NCBI GenBank assembly: GCA_964428935.1
Contig: CAYSAG010000121.1
Span: 1-14,078 of the forward strand
Direction: 5' to 3'
DNA length: 14,078 nt
DNA from: JAADHY01 sp964428935
GTDB taxonomy: Bacteria > Planctomycetota > Planctomycetia > Planctomycetales > Planctomycetaceae
Part shown: in pieces, positions 1 to 7,600 of the stretch
Layout of the letters: every line of letters begins with the position of its first letter
How positions within the stretch are numbered: position 1 is the stretch's first letter
Notes under the pieces: generated by a model
What the model was told of the DNA's origin: nothing
Seen by the model: only the letters and a program-made list of their open reading frames with translations
The model's database searches: none
Program-made: the position numbers and the translations under genes

Positions 1-25
1 GTAACTTGTCACGTTCTCTTCGGTT

Positions 26-52
26 GTGGAGCAAGCAGGATGCTTGCTCCAC
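26..52. other. 11-bp perfect inverted repeat (hairpin)
   Basis: Arms GTGGAGCAAGC (26-36) and GCTTGCTCCAC (42-52) are perfectly complementary around a 5-base loop (AGGAT). There is no T-run on either side, so it is not a canonical intrinsic terminator. It could be a 3'-UTR stabilising stem, a Rho-blocking stem, or part of a small RNA ending at the terminator at 163-188. Confidence 0.6.
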
Positions 53-162
53 GTTAGGCTTAGGCTTAGAAGTCGCGGCGGCCGGCCCCTGGATGAACGG
101 AAACGAAGTGGTTCCGCTCCGCCCGCCCGCCCCGACATGCTCGGCACAAGAAGCTGCCAGTG

Positions 163-188
163 AAGCCCGGCCTGCAACCGGGTTTTTT
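163..188 (+). terminator. Rho-independent terminator, plus strand
   Basis: A 5-bp stem CCCGG (166-170) / CCGGG (178-182) closes a 7-base loop and is followed immediately by six T residues (183-188). The AAG before the stem can extend the pairing into the T-tract. This is the only clear hairpin-plus-T-run terminator in the window. The next plus-strand gene starts more than 1 kb away, so it should end a transcript that begins to the left of the window or a small RNA in 1-160. Confidence 0.7.
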
Positions 189-363
189 CATTCGGCTTCA
201 AGTCCCTGCCCGAGGGAAACGTACGGAACGGGACGGGTGCGAGCGGTGGAGAAGTACGGCTGCGGGGTGTGGTCGCGGCTCGCAAGCACGCAAGGCCGGC
301 GCTGGCGAACCGCGGCCGAATGTCTGGACGGCCAAACGACGCTGCCGTGGGACGAAGCCACGC

Positions 364-858
364 TCACCCCACCGTCAACGGCTCGGCTTCTGTCACCGCT
401 CTGCCGCGTTCCTCGTCTTCCCGAACCACAAACGACCGCATTCGCTGGGCCAGAGTCTTGGAGTCTTCCGGCAAGACGCGCAGGACCTCCTCGGGGTGAA
501 CGCCGATTTGGAAAAAGCCGTACCCCAGCGGCGTGCAGTGTTCCACGTGTGCCAGCAACAGGTGCGTTTCGACAGTCCCCTCAAGGCCAATGACGATGCG
601 GCGGTGCGGCAGCGGCCGAGTGTGGATCAACGACGGTCCTTCGGCCGAGAAGTCCTTCGTGACAGCTGGGAAGGCTTTTTCGACCACAGGGCGCACGCGG
701 TCCGAGTCGTAAGGCATGACCCACACCACTTCGCACAAGGCGCCGCGAGGGTTCTGGCGTTTGCCGAAGCGGAACTGTGAGTAGTAGCGAGTGGTCATGC
801 GACCGGCCAGAAGACGTCGCACGGCCTCTTTTTTCTTGCGAAACAAGAATCCGAACAT
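364..858 (-). CDS. Small PilZ-like conserved hypothetical protein
   Basis: This encodes 164 residues. I chose the ATG at 858 because GGGAG (867-871) lies 8 bases upstream; the frame stays open further upstream but without such support. The N-terminus is basic (FRKKK, RR) with no signal peptide, so the protein is probably cytoplasmic. Residues 69-74 (DFSAEG) match the PilZ DxSxxG motif exactly, and RxxxR motifs occur at 20-24 and 30-34. The 75-120 stretch alternates hydrophobic residues and ends in FFQIG, resembling the beta-barrel end of PilZ domains, which bind cyclic di-GMP. The spacing between RxxxR and DxSxxG (35-45 residues) is longer than usual, so ligand binding is uncertain. The C-terminal 40 residues are charged and probably helical. 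The gene stands alone, divergent from the purine permease gene. That it is a gene is fairly sure; the PilZ assignment is a motif-based guess. Confidence 0.6.
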   Translation of the reverse strand: MFGFLFRKKKEAVRRLLAGRMTTRYYSQFRFGKRQNPRGALCEVVWVMPYDSDRVRPVVEKAFPAVTKDFSAEGPSLIHTRPLPHRRIVIGLEGTVETHLLLAHVEHCTPLGYGFFQIGVHPEEVLRVLPEDSKTLAQRMRSFVVREDEERGRAVTEAEPLTVG

Positions 859-1005
859 GGCAGCTGCTCCCACCCGCGTTTCCGGGCTGGCGTCTTGACC
901 CGACGCCTTGCATGCGACCGAGCACCTCACGAGTCCGGACAACCATAGCTTACAGTCTGCTGACGACCTGCAAGACGGCTTGGCGGAGTGCTTGGTGTGT
1001 GGTGG

Positions 1006-1019
1006 GAAAGACGTCTTTC
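1006..1019. promoter_or_regulatory. 14-bp perfect palindrome, candidate operator
   Basis: GAAAGACGTCTTTC is a perfect palindrome of the length and symmetry expected for a dimeric repressor site. It lies in the divergent spacer, 301 bases upstream of the permease ATG and 148 bases upstream of the PilZ-like gene start. Its right half, ACGTCTT, is repeated at 1020-1026 and again at 1311-1317 beside the permease ribosome binding site. The regulator is unknown. Confidence 0.35.
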
Positions 1020-1160
1020 ACGTCTTCGGTACGCCTGGGCCGATTTTTCCGGGAAATCGCAAGAAGCCAACTCGAACGGTTCTTGCAGGTAAGCGTGTCG
1101 CTGCCGCACGCCAAATTCTTGCGCGAACAGCCTTTCGATCGCGCGTTTTTCTGCACACGC

Positions 1161-1189
1161 TTGGCCTTGCTTGCAATCCCCAGTAAATT
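1161..1189 (+). promoter_or_regulatory. Candidate sigma-70-type promoter for the purine permease
   Basis: TTGGCC (1161-1166) and TAAATT (1184-1189) are separated by 17 bases and each match four of six consensus positions. This would give a leader of about 125 bases before the ATG at 1321. It lies in one of the few AT-richer patches of the spacer. The match is weak and untested. Confidence 0.25.
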
Positions 1190-1320
1190 CGGCGTCAGCC
1201 GCGCGGGACGAAGCTGCCTCTCCGTGCCGGCTCCTCGCGCCCGGCCCTCGAGGCGCAGAAGACAGAGGGTTGCGTTGCGAAAGAAGCCGAGTTTCAGCGG
1301 GCACGAAGGGACGTCTTGCG

Positions 1321-2652
1321 ATGCTGGAGCGGTACTTTCGTCTGTCGGCCCACCACACCAATGTCCGTCGCGAGTTGACCGCGGGGCTGGTCACTTTTCT
1401 GACGATGTCGTACATCATCTTCGTCAACCCCGCCATTCTGTCGCGGTTTGACGGCCAGCCGACCGGACTGGAGTACAATGCCGTGTTCGTTGCGACGTGC
1501 GTCGCCTCGGCCGTCGCGACTTTGATCATGGGGCTGCGGGCCAACTACCCCATTGCCCTGGCCCCCGGCATGGGGCACAACGTGTTTTTCGTTGGAGTGA
1601 TTTCCAGCCTGGCGGCGCTGGGTTTTCCTTCGCCGTGGCGGGTGGCGTTGGGAGCCGTGTTCATTGCCGGCATGCTGTTCTTGTTGTTGTCGACGCTGGG
1701 ACTGCGTGAGGCCATCATTGACGCAATCAGCCCCAGCATGAAGAACAGCATTGCCGTTGGCATTGGCTTGTTCATTGCCTTCATTGGTCTGAGAGGAGGC
1801 GGTCTGATTGCCGACAACCCGGGCACGCTGGTGTCGCTGAACCCGCAGTTTCTGTCGCCCGACGTTGCGGTCTTCTGTGTGGGTTTTCTTGTGACGGGAG
1901 TGCTGTTCGTCCGGCGTGTGCCGGGAGCCATTCTGTGTGGAATTGTGGCGTCGGGAGTGTTGGCGGCCGCGTTGGGACAAATCGAGCCGCCCACGTCGGT
2001 CGTGGGCTGGCCGCGTGTGGAGCGAAGTGCCTTTTTGCAAATGGACTTGGTACACGCAGTGTTGCCGGCCTGCGTGCCGTTCATTGTCATTTTTCTGTTC
2101 ATGGACCTGTTCGACACGATCGGCACGTTGATTGGCGTGGCCGAACAGGCTGGACTGATGGAAGACGGCCGTCTGCCGCGAGCGCGTCAGGCGTTGGCGG
2201 CGGACGCGGTCGGAACGGTTGTGGGAGCGTGCCTGGGAACCAGTACGGTGACCAGTTACATTGAGAGTGCGGCGGGTGTGGAGCAGGGAGGACGCACGGG
2301 ACTGACGGCGGTCACCGTGGCTGTGCTGTTTCTGCTCGCTTTGCCTTTCTCGGGAATTGTGCAGGCCGTTGGACAGCACGCTCCGATTACGGCCGCTGCG
2401 CTGGTGTTCGTGGGAATCATGATGATGCGGAACGTGACGCGTGTTGCTTGGGACGACGCCAGCGAAGCGGTTCCGGCAGCCGTTGTCATTCTGGGCATTC
2501 CGCTTTGCTACTCGATCGCGGACGGAATGGCACTGGGGTTGATTACGTACCCGGTGCTGAAGCTGCTTGGAGGTCGCGGCCGCGAAGTCGGGTGGCTGTC
2601 GTGCGCGCTGGCCGTTGTGCTGGTGCTGTACTTCGTGTTTGTTCGCGCTTGA
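1321..2652 (+). CDS. NCS2-family (AzgA-type) purine permease
   Basis: This encodes 443 residues, the usual length for AzgA-type nucleobase:cation symporters, which import adenine, guanine or hypoxanthine across the inner membrane. The ATG at 1321 was chosen because GAAGGGA (1305-1311) lies 9 bases upstream and the conserved region starts right after it. Family signatures are clear. Residues 18-37 form the first membrane segment with GLVTFLTMSYIIFVNP, residues 81-87 read APGMGHN, residues 261-269 read MDLFDTIGT, and 307-326 contain TSTVTSYIESAAG followed by GGRTG. There are many hydrophobic helices and a short hydrophobic C-terminus. The APGMG motif is followed by HN rather than the more common LN, which may bear on specificity. 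Adenine deaminase follows 143 bases downstream on the same strand, suggesting that the substrate includes adenine. The family is sure; the exact base is inferred. Confidence 0.93.
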   Translation: MLERYFRLSAHHTNVRRELTAGLVTFLTMSYIIFVNPAILSRFDGQPTGLEYNAVFVATCVASAVATLIMGLRANYPIALAPGMGHNVFFVGVISSLAALGFPSPWRVALGAVFIAGMLFLLLSTLGLREAIIDAISPSMKNSIAVGIGLFIAFIGLRGGGLIADNPGTLVSLNPQFLSPDVAVFCVGFLVTGVLFVRRVPGAILCGIVASGVLAAALGQIEPPTSVVGWPRVERSAFLQMDLVHAVLPACVPFIVIFLFMDLFDTIGTLIGVAEQAGLMEDGRLPRARQALAADAVGTVVGACLGTSTVTSYIESAAGVEQGGRTGLTAVTVAVLFLLALPFSGIVQAVGQHAPITAAALVFVGIMMMRNVTRVAWDDASEAVPAAVVILGIPLCYSIADGMALGLITYPVLKLLGGRGREVGWLSCALAVVLVLYFVFVRA

Positions 2653-2795
2653 GGGCGCGGCGGGCTTTTTCAAACGCAAGCAACGCGGCCGCATTGCTGG
2701 AACGGAGCAGCCGGCTGGCGTCGCTGCGTGTGACGGAACGGCTTGGTCACGCAAGCACGTGGGGCCTTCTTTGCAACAGGACTGGAGAAGAGACC

Positions 2796-4529
2796 ATGCC
2801 CATGTCGAATGCCACGTACGAGAAGGTGGAGTTGCTGAAGCGTCGGATTGCTGTCGCTCGCGGCGAGGAGCCGGCCGACCTGGTGCTGGAAGGCGGTCGC
2901 GTTGTGAACGTCTTCACGGGCGAGGTGGAGCCGGCGAACGTGGTCGTGGCGGACGGGTACGTGGTCGCCGTCGGACCCGAGGACTGGCAGGCGGCTCGAC
3001 GCGTCGACGTCGGCGGAGGGCTGGTGCTGCCGGGACTCATCGACGCTCACATGCACCTCGAGAGTACGCTGCTGACGCCCACGGAATTCGCCAAGGCGGT
3101 TGTTCCGCGAGGCACCACGGCCGTCGTCGCCGACCCGCACGAAATTGCCAACGTCTTGGGCGAACGCGGCGTGCAGTTGCTGCTCGACGCCAGCGTCGGC
3201 CTTCCCTTGGACCTGTTCCTAATGGCTCCGTCCTGTGTCCCGGCCGCACCGTGGGAGCGGGCGGGCGCGGAACTGGGACCCAAGGCCGTCGCCCGACTCA
3301 TGCAACACCCGCGCGTGTTGGGGCTGGCCGAGGTCATGAACTTCCCGGGCGTGTTGAGCGGCGACGAGCAGGTGCTGTTGAAGGTGGTGGCGGCGGCCGG
3401 CCGCCCCGTCGACGGCCACAGCCCCGGTCTGGTTGGTCGAGACCTGAACGCCTACGTGGCGGCGGGCGTGCGGTCGGACCACGAGTGCACGACACCGGAA
3501 GAGGCGCTGGCCAAGGCTCGAGCTGGAATGCTCGTCCAAGTCCGCGACGGCTCCAGCGCCAAAAACCTCGACACCCTCTTGCCGCTCATTCGCGAAGGAC
3601 GACTGGGACGCTGGTGCCTTTGCACCGACGACGTCCACCCAGACGACCTGCTCGAAACCGGCCACATGGACAGCCGACTCCGACGCGTCCTCTCGGCCGG
3701 TGTGGACCCGGTCGAAGCGGTCCGGCACGTTTCGCTCCTTCCCGCTCAACACTACGGACTGACCGAACGAGGAGCCGTCGCACCCGGGTACCGGGCCGAC
3801 CTGGTCGTCGTCAACGACTGGCAGACGTTTCGCATTGACCTGGTCGTGAAGGACGGGCTGGTCGTGGCGGAGCAGGGGCGGCTGTGCGGCGAATGGCCGG
3901 CACCGGAAATTCCCGAAGAGAACACCGTGCACGTGGCGCCGTTGGACGAACAGGCGTTCGAGCTGCGCCTGTCGGACGACAACGCTTTGGTCATTCAAGT
4001 CGTGCCCGACCAGATTCTGACGCGAAAACGGACGCTTCGGGTCGGTCGGGCGGGGCAACCGTGGCGGTTCGACCCGGCGGTCGACGTGGCGTTGGTCGCC
4101 TGCGTCGAACGGCACCGGGCTTCGGGCGAGGTCGGACTGGGGCTGGTCAGCGGGTTTGGCCTGCGCTCGGGTGCGCTCGGGTCGTCGGTCGCTCACGATT
4201 CCCACAACCTCGTGCTGGTCGGCACCAACCCGCGGGACCTGCTGGCTTGCGCCGATTGGTTGCAGAAGCAGGGAGGCGGGTTCGTCGTGGTCTCGGACGG
4301 CACCGTGCTGGCCGGGCTGCCGTTGCCCATTGCCGGGCTGCTTTCGCCCGAGCCGGCCGAGGTGTTGGCCGAGAAACTGCGCGAGCTGTCGAAGGCCGCT
4401 CGCGACCTGGGCTGTTCGTTGCCAAGCCCATTCGGCACGTTGTCGTTCTTGGCCCTGTCGGTCATTCCCGAGCTGCGAATTACTTGCCGCGGGCTGTTCG
4501 ACGCCGCTACGTTCCAGTTCGTGAAGTAG
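2796..4529 (+). CDS. ade: Adenine deaminase
   Basis: This encodes 577 residues, matching the usual bacterial length. The enzyme hydrolyses adenine to hypoxanthine and ammonia (EC 3.5.4.2) in the cytoplasm. The ATG at 2796 has GGAG (2784-2787) 8 bases upstream; ATG 2802 is a weaker alternative. The metal-dependent amidohydrolase barrel is visible: composite beta domain around 27-80, then LIDAHMHLEST (81-91) with the HxH metal ligands H85 and H87, then GTTAVVADPHEIANV (106-120). Further motifs are DGHSPGL (206-212), SDHECTTPEEA (227-237) and CTDDVHPDD (276-284). The C-terminal adenine deaminase-specific domain carries SGFGLRSGALGSSVAHDSHN (452-471). It follows the purine permease on the same strand, so uptake and deamination of adenine are probably coupled. 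The 143-base gap shows no obvious promoter. All key motifs are intact. Confidence 0.97.
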   Translation: MPMSNATYEKVELLKRRIAVARGEEPADLVLEGGRVVNVFTGEVEPANVVVADGYVVAVGPEDWQAARRVDVGGGLVLPGLIDAHMHLESTLLTPTEFAKAVVPRGTTAVVADPHEIANVLGERGVQLLLDASVGLPLDLFLMAPSCVPAAPWERAGAELGPKAVARLMQHPRVLGLAEVMNFPGVLSGDEQVLLKVVAAAGRPVDGHSPGLVGRDLNAYVAAGVRSDHECTTPEEALAKARAGMLVQVRDGSSAKNLDTLLPLIREGRLGRWCLCTDDVHPDDLLETGHMDSRLRRVLSAGVDPVEAVRHVSLLPAQHYGLTERGAVAPGYRADLVVVNDWQTFRIDLVVKDGLVVAEQGRLCGEWPAPEIPEENTVHVAPLDEQAFELRLSDDNALVIQVVPDQILTRKRTLRVGRAGQPWRFDPAVDVALVACVERHRASGEVGLGLVSGFGLRSGALGSSVAHDSHNLVLVGTNPRDLLACADWLQKQGGGFVVVSDGTVLAGLPLPIAGLLSPEPAEVLAEKLRELSKAARDLGCSLPSPFGTLSFLALSVIPELRITCRGLFDAATFQFVK

Positions 4530-4667
4530 GGAGGTGCGAGGAGCCGCCGGCTTCGCGGCGTCTGCTCCGGCCCACACCCGCTCGACAAGCGGCCGGACGC
4601 GTCTTCACGGACCGGGACCGAAGCAGCGAACGCCGCCGGCCGCGACGCGGACTCTCGGTCCGTCCCG
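4530..4667. other. Convergent spacer with inverted repeats
   Basis: This is the 138-base gap between two convergent genes. It holds a small stem (GCCGC / GCGGC around 4543-4557) and an 8-bp inverted repeat ACGGACCG (4607-4614) / CGGTCCGT (4656-4663). The second is close to the stop of the minus-strand gene at 4668. Neither is followed by a T-run, so any terminator function would be non-canonical. No gene is seen. Confidence 0.35.
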
Positions 4668-7600
4668 TCACTCACGCACCAGCCGAACCCGCTCGTTGTA
4701 GCTTTGCAGGACCAGCTCTCGCCGCTGGCAGTCCAGGGCGAGTTGAGCGTACTGGGTGTAGGTGGGCAAAGCAGCTTGCAGCAGTTCCCGGCCCGTCTCT
4801 TTGTCCCACAAGTGCACCTGCAGCTCGCGGTAGCCCACTTGTCCCTTTTGTTTGGGTCGGTAGCTACCGAGCAGCAGAAACCGCGACTGCTTCAGGCCCA
4901 GCAGGGTCAACGTTTGGTTTTGCACTTCCTTGTGCCAAAGTTGGCGGCCGGTCCAGCGGTCGTAGGCCGTCACGGTGCCGTGGGCTCGAATGGAGCTCGG
5001 CAGGGCCCCGGCAATGTTGCCGCCCCGCGCTGTGACGACCACGTAGAACTGCGCTCCGTCGTAGACCAGCGACCCGGAAAGCAACGCCGTGGCGACCGAG
5101 CCGCTGAAGCCCGACGGCGCGGCCGGCGCCTCCACGACTTTCGAACGGCCGGTTTCCAAGTCGAGCAGCTCCAGTTGACCGGAAGGCCGCGTCAGGACCA
5201 AGGTGCGCGGGTCCAGCCGGGCCACGTAAGTCCTTGGGGGGCGCGTCACCTCCCACAGGACTTCGCCGCTGCGCACGTCCAACTGACAGACGAAATTTCG
5301 AGTGGACGGACCTTTTGGACCGGACTGCATGGCCGCGCCGGCCACGGTCGCCCGCCACCCGCTCAAGTACAAGCTCTCGACCAACACCGTGTACGTCACT
5401 CTGGTCGGCACGGACTGGCCGTCGCACAGCCGGTAGGCGCTGGCGCGCCGGTCGGCCGGCGAGAGGGTGAAGACGGCCTGGTCGCTGGCCAGCACGGGCA
5501 TGCTCGACGTAACGCCGTCCAGCGTCCACAGCAGGCGGCCGTCGGTCAGGTCGACCACGTACAAGCGGCCGAGCGAACCCAGTCCGACGGCCGTTCGAGA
5601 CACGAACGCAAAGGGACCGGTGCGGGGCGCGTAGCGGAGCAGCCGAAAGTTCGTCGTGCCGCCCGCCCACAGCGAGAAGGTGGACGCAAGGGGGGAGCCG
5701 ACGCTCGACGTGCCGCCCAGCGCGGCTTCGGGAAAACAGTACGTCCACACGACCCGTCGCTTGTACAGGTCCAGGCAGTGCAGCACGCCTCGGTGCCAGA
5801 CCAGCAAACGGTGTCCCGACGCGACCACCAGCGGGGTGAAAGAGCCGCCGAGAACCGGCAACGCCTGAAGCGGAACCGACCACCACGGCCGTCCGTCCTC
5901 CGCTCGAATCACCTTCAACCGACGCTGCGACAGGTCGTACCAAAGCTGGAACCGGCAGAGCGACGGGGCGGCCAGCGGGCTGTTCAACCAACGAGAAAAC
6001 GCGTCCGTGCCGTACTGTGGCCGGCTCACACCCACCCGCTGGCCGGGCTCTCGCCGGACCTTCCACGTCGAGCCGGGCCAGGCGGGCAGTCGTCGCCAGC
6101 CCACCGGCAGTCCCGACTCGACCAGACGCCGCCAGGCTTGTGCGGCGGTCTGTCCGTCGGGCAGTCGGTGCTCGGGAAAGCGGTGCGCCAGCTGGCGGAG
6201 GACCAGAGCGGCGTCGTCCGGCAGGCCGTTGTCCCGCAGCAGTTCCGCCAGCTCCGTCAGAGCCCGCGCGGCCACGTCGGCTTCGTTCGACTCCGCCAGC
6301 TGCCGCAACAGCGACTCGGCCTTCAACCACTCGCCCTCCCTGGCCAGCTGCTCAGACAGCCCGAACGAAAGCTCCACCACGCTTGGGTGAAAGCCGAACA
6401 GCCGCACCAGCCGACGCAACGTCGGCTCGTCCTGCGCGGCCTGCTTCCGCTTCTCCTCGAGCCACTGCTCCACCGACCGCCGAGCCGACGGACTCAGCTG
6501 CGGCCACAAGCTGCGCAGCCGACGGGCGGCCCAGACGTCACCGCGCACACGCTGGTTGGGTGTGTTGGGCGGCGTCACCAGCGACTGGGGCCGGTCCGGA
6601 GCAGCGCCCTGGGCCGCTGCCCTCTCGACCAGCTCGGCCAATTGCCACAGCGTCTGCACGGCTTCGACGAACCGTCCGGTCGTCACCAGCCGCTCGGCCG
6701 TCAGCTGAAGCCACTCGGCCTGTCGCCCCTGTTGCTCCAACAACCGCCGCAGCGCCTGTTCGGCCGCCGGGTCCGGCCGTTTCGCCGACACCAACGCGCG
6801 CAAACACCGCTCCAGGACCAACTGGACCTGCCACTTCTGTGGGGCGGTCAGGTCCGTGGGACTCAAGCGGCGCAGCAGCTCCCACGCCGGCTTGGGCTTG
6901 CCTTCGGCCAGCAGCATCTGAGCCTTCAGCAGGACGGCTTGCAGCGGCGCAGGCGTTCGGCTCAGTTGCTCCTGCAGCCAAGCCTCCCCGGTCGACTTCT
7001 CGTCGAAGCAGGCCAGGCCAAGCGGTCCCAGCGACACCAGACGCGGACCCGAACTGACCAGGTTACCCAGCCAGTGACCGGCGTCGACCAGTTGCAGTCG
7101 CCGGACGTCGGTTCCGTCGGTGCGGACCGACCACAACGAGTTGTCGGACAACGGCACCAGAACCCGTTCCTTCGACAAGACGCCTCGCCCGGCCGGCCGC
7201 GTCCCCGGCGGAAAGCCCTTTCTCCACAGCAAGTGACCGTCCTTCAACGACACGGCCTGGACGTACTGGCTGTACACGACAAACGCGGCGTCCGCCAACG
7301 CCCCCACCACGTACAACGCTCGTTCTCGACGCTGCGACCACAGCGTTTGCCCCGTGCTCAGGTCGACACACAGCAACAGCTCTTTTTCGGCCGGAGCAAA
7401 CAGGACTCGCTGGCCGACCACCACCGGCGGGTTGAAGCGCCACAGCGAGCCGCCGCGAGTTCGGTTCATGGAGTAGACCACTTGGTGTGTGGTGCCCCAG
7501 CTGCCCCCGGACCGGCTTTGACGCGGAAAGTAGCGGCGTGCCCAAAGAAAAGTGCGGCCCACCGGGTCGAAAGCCAGCAACCAACCGAAGCCGTTCGAAC

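Larger units (their letters stand above)
1..363. other. Left-edge non-coding region, 3' end of an off-window transcript
   Basis: No convincing gene lies here. Open frames in this stretch have no ribosome binding site, family resemblance or plausible start. A TAA sits at 2-4 in one plus-strand frame and could be the stop of a plus-strand gene to the left; this cannot be decided from the window. The stretch holds a strong hairpin (26-52), two and a half copies of the hexamer TTAGGC (54-69) and a plus-strand intrinsic terminator (163-188). Between 189 and 363 I see nothing beyond the sequence downstream of the minus-strand gene that ends at 364. Confidence 0.5.
859..1320. other. Divergent spacer upstream of the purine permease gene
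   Basis: This 462-base gap lies between two divergently transcribed genes. It contains a 14-bp palindrome (1006-1019), three copies of ACGTCTT (1011, 1020, 1311) and a weak promoter-like pair at 1161-1189. Several open frames cross it. The most protein-like is on the minus strand (about 927-1160) but has no usable start or ribosome binding site. I recognise no riboswitch or tRNA. Confidence 0.5.

Noticed and set aside
54..69. TTAGGC hexamer repeats resembling a telomere repeat
   Set aside because: Only two and two-thirds copies in clearly bacterial DNA; chance or a remnant of slippage.
6..780. Plus-strand open frames in the left-edge region
   Set aside because: No ribosome binding site, low-complexity composition, and they run through the intrinsic terminator at 163-188 and antisense to the PilZ-like gene.
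859..1320. Possible tRNA or purine riboswitch in the permease leader
   Set aside because: A GTTCGAG-like string occurs on the minus strand near 1070-1080, but no cloverleaf arms or CCA end could be built, and no conserved purine-riboswitch core is present.
1294..2754. Minus-strand open frame of 486 codons opposite the purine permease
   Set aside because: Antisense shadow with His/Arg/Gln-rich, unprotein-like composition.
2567..3838. Plus-strand open frame of 423 codons inside ade
   Set aside because: Arg-rich out-of-frame reading; ade in the other frame has all its catalytic motifs.
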